A stretch of DNA of 64,000 nt from Parcubacteria bacterium C7867-004 (GTDB lineage: Bacteria; Patescibacteria; Paceibacteria; UBA9973; UBA2103), in assembly GCA_001189075.1 (NCBI GenBank), contig LFCN01000006.1, forward strand, positions 434,001-498,000, written 5' to 3'. Within the stretch, counting starts at the first letter, position 1. Every line of letters begins with the position of its first letter. The translations under genes were made by a program, and so were the position numbers. The notes beneath the pieces were generated by a model. It was not told the DNA's origin. It saw only the letters and a list, made by a program, of their open reading frames with translations, and did not search any database. This document shows positions 25,252 through 34,133 of this stretch, one piece after another.

Positions 25252-27666
25252 ATGGCAAAGGAAGCGTATGATCATGTCGCTATAGAGTCTGCGGAGCAGG
25301 CTAAGTGGGAGGCGCTTGATCTCTACGCCTGCGACCTCTCTGAGACCGAGAAGGAGAAGTACTACCTCCTCTTCGAGTTCCCGTACCCGTCCGGCGATCT
25401 CCATATCGGCCACTGGTACGCATTCGCGCTTACGGATATCTTCGCGCGGTACAAGCGCATGCAAGGGAAGAATGTCCTCTTTCCAATAGGATTCGACGCA
25501 TTCGGCCTTCCTGCGGAGAACGCAGCTATAAAATTCGGGAAGGATCCGGCTGAATGGACGTACGCGAATATGGAGCGCATGCGGCAACAGATACGGATTA
25601 TGGGCACCTCGGTAGATTGGTCGAAGGAAGTCGTCACCTGCAGCCCCGAATATTACAAATGGACGCAGTGGCTGTTCCTGAAACTGTTCGAGCAGGGTCT
25701 CGCAGAGCGAAGGCTCGCTCCGGTTAAATGGTGTCCCAAGGACCTCACGGTGCTCGCGAACGAGCAGGTTATCGACGGACACTGCGAGCGCTGCGGCACC
25801 GAAGTAGAGGAGAAGAATCTCACGCAATGGTTCCTTACCATAACGAAGTACGCGAAGCGTCTGCTGGATGATCTTGATCCGCTTCCCTGGCGCGAAGAGA
25901 TCAAGGATGCGCAACGCGCATGGATCGGGGAGTCGGAAGGAGCGAAACTGACCTTCCAGCTGATTGGTCCGGGCATAGAACCGACTGCACTTGGCACGCC
26001 GGTCGTACCCGTATTCACCACGCGTCCCGATACGATCTACGGAGCGACGTATCTCGTGCTCGCGCCGGAGCATGCGCTCGTGGAGATGCTCATGGAGAAG
26101 GTGGCGAATCCAGACGAGGTTGCCGCATACGTTAAGAAGGTGTCGAAGAAGACCGATCGGGAGCGCCAGGAGCAGAAGGAGAAGACGGGTGTAATCCTCG
26201 GTGGGATAACGGTTGTAAATCCTGCGACGAAGGAAGAGATACCGGTCTATATCGCCGATTATGTGCTCGCTTCCTACGGCACCGGCGCGGTTATGGCGGT
26301 GCCGTCTCACGACGAGCGCGACTATGCGTTCGCTAAGAAATTCAAGCTTCCGTTGCGCACCGTCATCAGCGGAGGGAATGATGAACTCTATACCGGAACC
26401 GGTACGCTCATGAATTCGGGACCGTTCGATGGACGCGAGAATCTTGAAGCGATGGGCGAGATCATTAATTTCGTTAACGGGGAACGGGTAACCAACTATC
26501 GCATCCGCGACTGGCTCGTCTCCCGCCAGAGGTATTGGGGCTGTCCGATCCCGATTGTCTATGATCCGGAGGGTCGAGCCCATGCCGTACCGCAGGAGCA
26601 TCTTCCGTGGCTTCTGCCGACGGATGTCGATTTTACACCAACCGATTCTTCGCCGCTCTCAACATCAAAAGAGCTCAGGGAACGCGTAACCAGGATTTTC
26701 GGAGAAGGATGGACGCCTGAGTGCGACACACTCGATACCTTCGTGGATTCTTCGTGGTATTTCCTTCGATATCTTGATCCTAAGAACGAAGATGATTTCT
26801 CTGAACAAGCGCTCATGAAGCAATGGCTTCCCGTTGACCGCTACTCCGGCGGCAGCGAGCACACAACCATGCATCTTCTATATGCACGCTTCTTCCAGAA
26901 AGCGCTCTATGATCTTGCACTCGTCCCAACGAGCGAACCGTTCAACGAGCGATTCAACCGCGGTCTCATACTCGGGCCCGACGGCGCGAAGATGTCGAAG
27001 TCGAAAGGGAACGTCGTTAACCCAGATGAGTTCGTCGGGAAATACGGCGCTGACGCCGTACGCATGTATCTCGCCTTTATCGGTCCGTATAACGAACCGG
27101 GTAGTTATCCATGGAGTCTCGAAGGCGTGTTCGCGATGCGTAAGTTCCTCGACCGCGTCTTTCAATTGCGTGAGCGTATCGAGGATACCGAGGCGAGCAA
27201 CGAAGAGCGTCTGCAGCTCGACAAAGCGATTCAGAAAGTCGATACAGATACCGAACGATTCAAATTCAACACGGCGATATCAGGACTGATGGTGCTGGTG
27301 CGTGAACTCGAGAAGCAGGAGCATGTTTCTCGTTCGGTATATCAGGACCTCCTTCGGCTTCTCGCGCCGTATGCGCCGCACCTCGCCGACAGCGTATGGC
27401 AAGAGGTGGGCGGAGAGGAGGAGAGTGTGCACCAGGCATTATGGCCAGAAGCGGGAGCAAGAGACGCGGTGACGGCTCCCCTTATCGTCCAGGTGAACGG
27501 AAAAAGGCGCGGAGAGGTGCATGTCGACCTGTCCGCAACCGAGGAAGAGGTGCTTGCAGCTGCTCGAGGGATCGAGACTGTCGCCAAAGCTCTTCATGAA
27601 GGCACGCTCATGAGGACGGTTTACGTCAAAGGGCGTATTCTCAACCTGGTGATAACTCAGATTTGA
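25252..27666 (+). CDS. leuS: leucyl-tRNA synthetase
   Basis: Class I synthetase of 804 aa that charges tRNA-Leu. It has HIGH at residues 51-54 (FPYPSGDLHIGHW), a CP1 editing domain with FTTRPDTIYGATYLVLAPEH, the KMSKS loop (GAKMSKSKGNVVNP), and the C-terminal domain ending VKGRILNLVITQ. One conserved zinc-type Cys set (WCPKD, GHCERCG) is present. Its CATACT box ends 5 nt before the ATG. Confidence 0.97.
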   Translation: MAKEAYDHVAIESAEQAKWEALDLYACDLSETEKEKYYLLFEFPYPSGDLHIGHWYAFALTDIFARYKRMQGKNVLFPIGFDAFGLPAENAAIKFGKDPAEWTYANMERMRQQIRIMGTSVDWSKEVVTCSPEYYKWTQWLFLKLFEQGLAERRLAPVKWCPKDLTVLANEQVIDGHCERCGTEVEEKNLTQWFLTITKYAKRLLDDLDPLPWREEIKDAQRAWIGESEGAKLTFQLIGPGIEPTALGTPVVPVFTTRPDTIYGATYLVLAPEHALVEMLMEKVANPDEVAAYVKKVSKKTDRERQEQKEKTGVILGGITVVNPATKEEIPVYIADYVLASYGTGAVMAVPSHDERDYAFAKKFKLPLRTVISGGNDELYTGTGTLMNSGPFDGRENLEAMGEIINFVNGERVTNYRIRDWLVSRQRYWGCPIPIVYDPEGRAHAVPQEHLPWLLPTDVDFTPTDSSPLSTSKELRERVTRIFGEGWTPECDTLDTFVDSSWYFLRYLDPKNEDDFSEQALMKQWLPVDRYSGGSEHTTMHLLYARFFQKALYDLALVPTSEPFNERFNRGLILGPDGAKMSKSKGNVVNPDEFVGKYGADAVRMYLAFIGPYNEPGSYPWSLEGVFAMRKFLDRVFQLRERIEDTEASNEERLQLDKAIQKVDTDTERFKFNTAISGLMVLVRELEKQEHVSRSVYQDLLRLLAPYAPHLADSVWQEVGGEEESVHQALWPEAGARDAVTAPLIVQVNGKRRGEVHVDLSATEEEVLAAARGIETVAKALHEGTLMRTVYVKGRILNLVITQI

Positions 27667-27708
27667 CTTAAAATGGGCATTCTGGTATAAGAAGAACACA
27701 CATTATCT

Positions 27709-28782
27709 ATGGCGAAATCAACGAAACCGGCACCAAAAGCCACCAAGAAGAAGGCGAAAGCCGAGCTCTCGTTCGACACTCAGGCACTGGTAAAGCGCCT
27801 TCTTGCGGAGGTTCCTGAGCGTGCCCGCGAGGTTCTTACCTATCGGTTCGGACTCGGCACCTCGAGCTCCCGCGATACCCTCGAGGCCATCGGCGAGCGC
27901 TGGAGCATCACGCGTGAGCGTGTTCGCCAGATAGAAGCGGCCGGAATCGAGTCCATCCGCGCAAGCAAAGGCTTCAAGGATTCCCAGGACTCCTTCAAGG
28001 AGCTTTCTGCTCACATTGAGTCTCTCGGCGGCATCGTCCCTGAAGATGTTCTCCTTGCCGGACTCGCTACTGATGAGAAGACTCGGAACCGTTTCCGCTT
28101 CCTCCTCGTTGTCGGGAGCTCGTTCTTCCGCGAGCGCGAGACCGATGATTTCTACGCGCGCTGGCACGTCGACCACAAGACCGCCGAAGCGGTCCATGGC
28201 GCGCTCTCCCGCCTCTACGAGTCCCTCGACGACGCAGAGGTCCTTTCCGAAGGCGATATCGTCAACCGCTTCCTCGACGAGCTCAAGGGCGTGAACAGCG
28301 CGTACCAGAACGAGGAGATCCTCAAGCGTTGGCTCACCATCTCAAAGACGATCGGCTCGAACCCTCTCGCCGAATGGGGACGCGCGAACGCTCCGGCGAT
28401 CCGCACGAAGGGTATCCGCGACTACGCATACCTCGTGATCAAGCAGAAGGGAGAACCGATGCACTTCGCTGACGTGGCAAAGGCGATCGTCACCGTCTTC
28501 AACAAGAAGGCGCACGTCGCGACCACACACAACGAGCTCATCAAGGATTCCCGTTTCGTGCTCGTGGGTCGCGGCCTCTACGCGCTCGCAGAATGGGGCT
28601 ACTCTCCGGGCGTCGTACGCGATGTCATCCGTACCGTGCTCGCGAAGAAGTCGCTTACCCGCGAAGAAGTTATCAAGGAGGTAAAGAAGGTCCGCTACGT
28701 TAAGGACAACACCATCCTCGTTAACCTTGGCGATACTCGTCACTTCAAGCGGCTCAAGGACGGCACGTACAGCGTCGCATAA
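27709..28782 (+). CDS. sigma-70 region 4 / HARE-HTH regulatory protein
   Basis: A 357-aa protein with a basic N-terminal tail, a sigma-70 region 4-like helix-turn-helix (LEAIGERWSITRERVRQIEA, residues about 60-80), and a C-terminal HARE-HTH domain (EPMHFADVAKAI, HNELIKDSRFVLVGRGLYALAEWG). There is no region 2, so it is not a complete sigma factor and probably acts as a transcription regulator or RNA polymerase accessory. It is read alone and ends in a very strong terminator. Confidence 0.82.
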   Translation: MAKSTKPAPKATKKKAKAELSFDTQALVKRLLAEVPERAREVLTYRFGLGTSSSRDTLEAIGERWSITRERVRQIEAAGIESIRASKGFKDSQDSFKELSAHIESLGGIVPEDVLLAGLATDEKTRNRFRFLLVVGSSFFRERETDDFYARWHVDHKTAEAVHGALSRLYESLDDAEVLSEGDIVNRFLDELKGVNSAYQNEEILKRWLTISKTIGSNPLAEWGRANAPAIRTKGIRDYAYLVIKQKGEPMHFADVAKAIVTVFNKKAHVATTHNELIKDSRFVLVGRGLYALAEWGYSPGVVRDVIRTVLAKKSLTREEVIKEVKKVRYVKDNTILVNLGDTRHFKRLKDGTYSVA

Positions 28783-28796
28783 CATTTCATTGCGCA

Positions 28797-28827
28797 CAGA
28801 ACGCCCCGCATCAAGCGGGGCGTTCTG
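28797..28827 (+). terminator. strong intrinsic terminator
   Basis: A 13-bp perfect stem, CAGAACGCCCCGC with GCGGGGCGTTCTG, loop of five bases, then a short T-rich tail. Confidence 0.9.
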
Positions 28828-28835
28828 CTTTTAGT

Positions 28836-28844
28836 TGCTATACT
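28836..28844 (+). promoter_or_regulatory. extended -10 promoter of the DUF8128-like gene
   Basis: TGCTATACT ending 6 nt before the ATG at 28851, so the predicted transcription start falls on the start codon. Confidence 0.65.
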
Positions 28845-28850
28845 CAAGTC

Positions 28851-30248
28851 ATGTCATCAGGAGGCGGACACGGCGGGGGACTGCCCGGCTTAAGTATCAT
28901 CGAAGGATGGCTCGGCGGCGCGCATGCCGAGGGCGGGTTCACCGCGGAAGGAAAATACTTCATGATCGCCGGCGCTGCCGAGGTTATCTCGTTCTTCATG
29001 GTGGCGCCCGCGCAGTCCGTTACCAACTTCGAGTTCCTCCTCTTCGTCTCGCCGCTCTGGATTCCGGTCCTTCTCGCCCACTTCGCGTACTTGCGGTACT
29101 GGCAGGCAGGCAAGGTTGAATTCATCGCGAAGCAAGCGAAAGTACTGCTCGAGATCAAGCTCCCACGCGAAAGCACCAAGACGCCGCTCTCGATGGAGAT
29201 ATTCTTCTCGAACATCGCACTCGCATCCGGAGAAGCGACCTGGTACAAACGTCTCATTCAGGGACGTTCACGTCCGACGTGGTCGTTCGAGCTCGTGTCG
29301 CTCGGCGGGCGTGTCCACTTGTATGTCTGGTGTCGCGCGGTGTTCAGGCGCGCACTCGAGAGCTTCATGTACGCGCAGTACCCGGGCGTAGAGATCATCG
29401 AAGCAGTCGACTACAGCCGTCTCATCGATCCGACCCATGAGCCGTACCAGATGGCGGCTTTTGAATACCTACACACTAATCCAGTTGATGCGTACCCCAT
29501 AAAGACGTATGTCGAATTCGGACTCGACAAGCCACAGAAGCCAGAGGAACAAACGGATCCCATGGCGCAGATGCTCGAGACGCTCGGCTCGCTCGGACCC
29601 AAGGAGCAGATGTGGATCCAGTTCGTTATTCGTTCGACCAAATATGAGAAATACGAGGGACGCAAGAACAAAGCCGGAAAGCAGTACACCTGGAAAGACG
29701 AAGGGAAAGAAGAGATCGAGAAAATCCGCGAATCATTGGTTACCAAGAGTGAATACGTGGATCCTGCAACGGGTAAGATGGTCTCGACAAAGGGATTTCC
29801 GAACCCTACGGAAGGCGATAAGGATCGTATCAAGGCAATCGAGCAGAATATTGGAAAGACCGCATTCGATGTCGGCATCCGCACCATCTACTGCGCACCG
29901 AGCGATGCCTATCACAAGAGTATGGGCTCCATAACGAGCAACCTGTTCAAGCCGTTCAACTCGGAGAAGTACAACGGACTCAAGCCGGGACAGCGATGGA
30001 GCGAGCACTTCAATGACTATCCGTGGGAAGACCCGGGAGGCCACCATCTCGCGCACGCGATGCACTCGGTCTTGCACTTCTACCGCAGGCGCGCGTTCTT
30101 CTATCCGCCGTATATCGGCAAGTGGAACACGATGAGCGTCGAAGAACTCGCGACCCTCATCCACATCCCATCGAGTGTGGTTACGACACCGTCTCTGGAT
30201 CGCATACAGTCTTCGTCTGCTGAGGCGCCTCCGAACCTCCCTACGTAA
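28851..30248 (+). CDS. DUF8128-like conserved membrane protein
   Basis: A 465-aa protein with a Gly/His-rich start, two hydrophobic segments (residues about 37-80), and a large soluble domain. From memory, this layout occurs in Patescibacteria, often near VirB4/TraC-type ATPases of type IV systems. That partner is not visible here; the neighbours are a regulator and mnmA. The soluble domain has a conserved-looking stretch (VHLYVWCRAVFRRALESFMYA). Function unknown, with a secretion or conjugation role only suggested. Confidence 0.65.
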   Translation: MSSGGGHGGGLPGLSIIEGWLGGAHAEGGFTAEGKYFMIAGAAEVISFFMVAPAQSVTNFEFLLFVSPLWIPVLLAHFAYLRYWQAGKVEFIAKQAKVLLEIKLPRESTKTPLSMEIFFSNIALASGEATWYKRLIQGRSRPTWSFELVSLGGRVHLYVWCRAVFRRALESFMYAQYPGVEIIEAVDYSRLIDPTHEPYQMAAFEYLHTNPVDAYPIKTYVEFGLDKPQKPEEQTDPMAQMLETLGSLGPKEQMWIQFVIRSTKYEKYEGRKNKAGKQYTWKDEGKEEIEKIRESLVTKSEYVDPATGKMVSTKGFPNPTEGDKDRIKAIEQNIGKTAFDVGIRTIYCAPSDAYHKSMGSITSNLFKPFNSEKYNGLKPGQRWSEHFNDYPWEDPGGHHLAHAMHSVLHFYRRRAFFYPPYIGKWNTMSVEELATLIHIPSSVVTTPSLDRIQSSSAEAPPNLPT

Positions 30249-30254
30249 GAGATA

Positions 30255-30283
30255 CAAGAAGCCCTGCCTAGCGGGGCTTCTTG
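30255..30283 (+). terminator. intrinsic terminator
   Basis: CAAGAAGCCC (30255-30264) pairs with GGGCTTCTTG (30274-30283), 9-nt loop. The T tail is weak. Confidence 0.7.
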
Positions 30284-30304
30284 CTGGTGTGATATACCGA
30301 ATAC

Positions 30305-31342
30305 ATGGAAAACGTTCGAGGAAAACGTGTGTTTGTGGGACTCTCAGGCGGCGTTGATTCCGCCGTGTCAGCCGCCCTGCTCAAAGAGGCCGGTGCACGC
30401 GTTACCGGGGTATTCATCAAGGGGTGGTACCCACCTGGGATGCCCTGCACCTGGAGCGAGGACCGGAAAGACGCGATGCGCGTTGCCGCGCGCTTGGGTA
30501 TACCGTTCGTGACGCTCGACGCATCTGAGGAGTATAAGAAGGGCGTTATCGATTATCTGCTGCGCGAGTATCGGGCCGGGCGTACCCCTAATCCGGATGT
30601 GATGTGCAACCGGGAAGTTAAGTTCGGTGCGTTCGTTCGCTTTGCCAGAGAGCATGGCGCGGATCTGATTGCGACCGGGCACTATGCACGACTTGAGCAG
30701 GGAGCATTGCTGCGCGGCGTACATGAAGAGAAGGATCAAAGCTATTTCTTGTGGGCCGTTCCGAAGGAGGCGCTCGCCATGACCCTATTTCCGGTGGGGA
30801 GCCTATCGAAGGAGAAGACCCGCGCACTGGCGACTCGATTCAACCTGCCAAACGCCGCTAAGCGCGATAGCCAAGGAATCTGCTTCCTCGGTACGGTCTC
30901 GGTCGAGGACTTCCTTCGTTCTGAGTTCTCGCCTGAGCAAGGGAAAGCTTATGATACTGCGGGTACTGAGGTAGGTTCGCATTCGGGAAGCACCCTGCAT
31001 ACCATCGGGGAGCGGATCGCGCTAACGAAAGCGGCCCCAGGGCCCTGGTACGTTGTCTCAAAGGACCTGGCTGCCAATTCGCTTATCGTATCGAATGAGC
31101 ACATGCTCCGTACCGAAAGAAAGAACATTGCTCTTGAGGAGAGCAATTGGATTTCCGATATAACGCAGGGCGAGAATCTTTGCGCGCAGTACCGCTATCA
31201 CGGTCCTCGGATCACCGGAACGCTCTCGAAGGATCGCTCGGCATTCCTTCCTGACGGGGATCTTCCGGAGGTGCTCGCGGCTGGCCAGTCGCTCGTGCTG
31301 TACCGCGGGGATCAGCTCGTAGGCGGTGCTATTATGAGCTGA
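30305..31342 (+). CDS. mnmA: tRNA-specific 2-thiouridylase MnmA
   Basis: PP-loop enzyme that adds sulfur to U34 of tRNA-Lys, Glu and Gln. The ATP motif SGGVDS is at residues 14-19, with the two catalytic cysteines C101 (NPDVMCNREVKFG) and C193 (DSQGICFLG). Length (345 aa) is normal. A TATACC box ends 6 nt before the ATG. The last base of its stop codon is the first base of the next gene's ATG (TGATG), so the downstream nuclease is translationally coupled. Confidence 0.95.
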   Translation: MENVRGKRVFVGLSGGVDSAVSAALLKEAGARVTGVFIKGWYPPGMPCTWSEDRKDAMRVAARLGIPFVTLDASEEYKKGVIDYLLREYRAGRTPNPDVMCNREVKFGAFVRFAREHGADLIATGHYARLEQGALLRGVHEEKDQSYFLWAVPKEALAMTLFPVGSLSKEKTRALATRFNLPNAAKRDSQGICFLGTVSVEDFLRSEFSPEQGKAYDTAGTEVGSHSGSTLHTIGERIALTKAAPGPWYVVSKDLAANSLIVSNEHMLRTERKNIALEESNWISDITQGENLCAQYRYHGPRITGTLSKDRSAFLPDGDLPEVLAAGQSLVLYRGDQLVGGAIMS

Positions 31343-32172
31343 TGCCAGCTGAAATAGTTAAGACTGACGGATCAATCGAGATGTTCGATGGATCAAAGCT
31401 CATGGACTCATTGATGCGCGCAGGTGCTCGGGAGCCCGTAGCCGAGCGCATCAGGCGTACGATCGAGGCATCCATAAGCCCGATGGCTGAGAGTAACGAG
31501 ATCTACAAGCGCGCATTCCAGATGCTGCGCCACGACAGCCGTCCCTCGGCGGCGCGATACAGCCTCAGGCGTGCACTCTTCGAGTTCGGCCCGTCAGGTC
31601 ATCCCTTCGAGGACTTCGTCGCTGAGCTCTTCCGTGCGGAGGGATGGACGGTTGCCGATCGTCAGACCATCCAAGGGAAGTGCGTCTCGCATGAAGTCGA
31701 TATCTATGCGACGCGCGGCGGAGAGTGCCTTGCTGGAGAACTTAAGTATCACAACAATCCGGGCTACAAGACCGACGTTAAAGTAGCGCTATATGTCAAA
31801 GCGCGGCTCGACGATATCTGGGCTGCGGCATCAGATACGAAAAAGGAGGCACGGGTCGACCACGGATTCCTCATAACTAACACTAAGTTTACGCGCGACG
31901 CGATACAGTTCGCTACCTGCTCGGGCATCAATCTGCTCGGATGGAGCTACCCGCACGAAGGCAATCTCTATGACCGCATAGTCGCAGCCGGCCTCTATCC
32001 CATAACCGCGCTTACCCTCATCAAAAAGGCCGAGAAACGGCTCCTTATAGACCGCAATATCGTTACCTGTGCACAGATCCGACAGAACCGTGATGCGCTC
32101 CGGGAGCTCGGCATCCCTCCTGAGCGTATCGGCGCAATTCTCGCTGAGGCGGGCACGCTCTGCGGAAGCTGA
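31342..32172 (+). CDS. ATP-cone domain PD-(D/E)XK nuclease
   Basis: The N-terminal ~85 residues resemble the ATP-cone, a nucleotide-sensing module best known from ribonucleotide reductases and NrdR (IVKTDGSIEMFDGSKLMDSL). The second part is a restriction-endonuclease-like fold with D120, E133 and K135 (HEVDIYATRGG, GELKYH). The C-terminal ~80 residues look like a helical, helix-hairpin-helix-like region. It would be a DNA nuclease controlled by ATP or dATP. It overlaps mnmA by one base and precedes another nuclease and ung. Confidence 0.8.
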   Translation: MPAEIVKTDGSIEMFDGSKLMDSLMRAGAREPVAERIRRTIEASISPMAESNEIYKRAFQMLRHDSRPSAARYSLRRALFEFGPSGHPFEDFVAELFRAEGWTVADRQTIQGKCVSHEVDIYATRGGECLAGELKYHNNPGYKTDVKVALYVKARLDDIWAAASDTKKEARVDHGFLITNTKFTRDAIQFATCSGINLLGWSYPHEGNLYDRIVAAGLYPITALTLIKKAEKRLLIDRNIVTCAQIRQNRDALRELGIPPERIGAILAEAGTLCGS

Positions 32173-32184
32173 TAGACTGAACGC

Positions 32185-32967
32185 ATGAGCGACTTCAAGC
32201 GATATAACCCTAACCGGAGTGCGGATTGGAATTACGGCGGAAAGAAATGGCGATTGTCCCGCTCGAAGATAGAGTTCTTCGTCGAGTGTCCCCGCTGCTT
32301 CTATATCGATAACAAACTCGGAACCAAACGCCCCGGGTATCCTGAGTTCACCCTCAACAAGGCGGTTGATACTCTATTCAAGAAGGAATTTGATGCACAC
32401 CGAAAAGCGGCAACCGCGCATCCGCTCATGGATAAGTATGAGATTAAAGCAGTTCCGTTCGTGCATGCGAAGATGGATACCTGGCGAGAGAACTTCGAGG
32501 GAGTCGAGTATACGCACCCTGCAACCGGCTTCGTTATCTCAGGCGCAGTCGACGACATCTGGGTTGCTGAGAATGGGGAGCTCATCGTCGTCGATTACAA
32601 ATCCACCTCGAAGCCGGGCAGTATAGAGACGCTTGGAGACTCGAGCTGGAACGAGCAGTACCGCCGCCAGATGGGTATCTATCAATGGCTCCTCCGTAAT
32701 AACGGATTCCAGGTCTCCCCGATGGGATACCTGGTCTACGCCAATGCATATGACGACAAGGAAGCGTTCGATGGGAAGCTCGAGTTCGAGGTTACGGTTG
32801 TCGAGTGCGAAGGACAGTCGGAGTGGATCGAGGAGATCCTCCCGCGGATCAAAGAGACACTCGAGAGCGATGCTATCCCCCCATCAGGCGACGCCTGCGA
32901 GTTCTGCCCGTACCGCGAAGCTGCCGGAAAGAAGCTGCTCGCACTCCACAAGGCAGCGAAGAAATAG
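32185..32967 (+). CDS. PD-(D/E)XK nuclease with four-cysteine cluster (Cas4/RecB-like)
   Basis: A 260-aa RecB-family nuclease. The catalytic core is GAVDDIW followed by IVVDYKST, then a Gln-Tyr-type motif (EQYRRQMGIYQWLL). Cysteines flank the core: C35/C38 (ECPRCFY) and C238/C241 (CEFCPYRE), the arrangement expected for a 4Fe-4S cluster as in Cas4 and AddB. No CRISPR array or cas gene is present, so a repair role fits better than adaptation. It ends 5 nt before ung. Confidence 0.82.
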   Translation: MSDFKRYNPNRSADWNYGGKKWRLSRSKIEFFVECPRCFYIDNKLGTKRPGYPEFTLNKAVDTLFKKEFDAHRKAATAHPLMDKYEIKAVPFVHAKMDTWRENFEGVEYTHPATGFVISGAVDDIWVAENGELIVVDYKSTSKPGSIETLGDSSWNEQYRRQMGIYQWLLRNNGFQVSPMGYLVYANAYDDKEAFDGKLEFEVTVVECEGQSEWIEEILPRIKETLESDAIPPSGDACEFCPYREAAGKKLLALHKAAKK

Positions 32968-32972
32968 CTCGT

Positions 32973-33641
32973 ATGCAGGTGCGTATAGAAGAGTCGTGGA
33001 AAGAAAAGCTCAAAGGAGAGTTCGAGCAGGAGTATTTCAGACAGCTTACGCGCTTCGTCAAAGACGAATACGAGAAGGGGACAGTGTATCCCGCTCCTCA
33101 GAACATATTCAGAGCGTTTGAACTCACCCCATTTGAGGAGGTGAAGGTAGTCATTCTCGGCCAGGATCCGTATCACGGACCGAGACAGGCGATCGGCTTA
33201 TCGTTCGCGGTTGATACGGGCATACCGCTGCCTCCTTCGTTACGGAACATATACAAAGAGATCGAAGACGACCTCGGCACGCCGGTTGAGCATGCCGATG
33301 GCGATCTGTCTCGCTGGGCTTCGCAAGGCGTACTGTTACTGAACGCGACGCTAACCGTGCGCGCACGATCTGCAGGTTCGCACCAGGGAAAGGGGTGGGA
33401 GCAGTTCACCGATGCGGTTATAAAGGCACTCTCTGAGGAGCGAGAGCATCTCGTATTCATACTCTGGGGCAACTATGCGAAAGCCAAGGGCGCGCATATC
33501 GATCGTACGAAGCATCTGGTTATCGAATCCGCGCATCCCTCGCCATTCTCCGCCTCAAGCGGTTTCTTCGGGAGCAAACCGTTCAGCAAGACGAACGAGT
33601 ATCTCAATGAGCAGAACAAAAGAGCTGTCGAATGGATATAA
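32973..33641 (+). CDS. ung: uracil-DNA glycosylase, family 1
   Basis: Removes uracil from DNA to start base-excision repair. The water-activating loop GQDPYHG has the catalytic Asp at D65, and the second motif is AHPSPFSA. Length (222 aa) is normal. I start at MQVRIEESWKEKL; the frame continues upstream inside the nuclease gene. Last gene of the mnmA-nuclease-nuclease-ung run. Confidence 0.96.
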   Translation: MQVRIEESWKEKLKGEFEQEYFRQLTRFVKDEYEKGTVYPAPQNIFRAFELTPFEEVKVVILGQDPYHGPRQAIGLSFAVDTGIPLPPSLRNIYKEIEDDLGTPVEHADGDLSRWASQGVLLLNATLTVRARSAGSHQGKGWEQFTDAVIKALSEEREHLVFILWGNYAKAKGAHIDRTKHLVIESAHPSPFSASSGFFGSKPFSKTNEYLNEQNKRAVEWI

Positions 33642-33704
33642 GTCGTGTGAAAGAACTGTGAATAACCCACTTGTACACGCGAACGCATGCTACGGTAATC
33701 GCAT

Positions 33705-34088
33705 ATGGAAATATTTCTTGCAAAACTCTTGGGCGTGTACTTCGTTATTATCGGCATCATTGTGCTTGCTCGTCAGAAGGCGGTTATCCCGACTCTCAAG
33801 GAACTCTCAAAGAGCCGCGCACTACTTCTCGTCGTCGCAGCGGTTGAGCTCGCGGCCGGTATCGGACTCGTGCTGACCTACCCGACGGTATCAGTCAGCC
33901 TTGTGGGCGTGTTCTCTGTTATCGGTTACATGATGGTCATCGAGGCGATAATCTACCTCGCTGCTCCGTCTAAGTTCGTGCAGAAGCTCATCGGATCCTT
34001 CAACACGCCATCATGGCACCTTTCAGGAGGCGTCGTCGCGCTTGTCGCAGGCGCATTCCTCGCAGGTACGGGCTTCGGCTACTTCTAG
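33705..34088 (+). CDS. small membrane protein
   Basis: A 127-aa protein with four predicted membrane helices and few charged residues. It begins MEIFLAKLLGVYFVIIGIIV and ends in a glycine-rich helix. I recognise no family, though the layout resembles DoxX-like or DUF-type four-helix proteins. It ends at a bidirectional terminator shared with the M13 peptidase. A TGCTACGGT box lies 9 nt before the ATG. Confidence 0.75.
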   Translation: MEIFLAKLLGVYFVIIGIIVLARQKAVIPTLKELSKSRALLLVVAAVELAAGIGLVLTYPTVSVSLVGVFSVIGYMMVIEAIIYLAAPSKFVQKLIGSFNTPSWHLSGGVVALVAGAFLAGTGFGYF

Positions 34089-34104
34089 TATCAAGTATGC
34101 AAGT

Positions 34105-34131
34105 AAAAGGCCCCGCTTCCGCGGGGCTTTT
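34105..34131. terminator. bidirectional terminator
   Basis: GCCCCGC (34110-34116) pairs with GCGGGGC (34121-34127), flanked by an A-run and a T-run so it can act on both convergent genes. Confidence 0.85.
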
Positions 34132-34133
34132 TA

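Noticed and set aside
25237..26601. A 454-codon open frame opposite leuS
   Set aside because: It lies fully within leuS, which has all class I synthetase motifs. The antisense product resembles nothing.
31342..32967. The Cas4-like nuclease as a sign of a CRISPR-Cas locus
   Set aside because: No repeat-spacer array, cas1, cas2 or effector gene is present. The neighbours are mnmA and ung.
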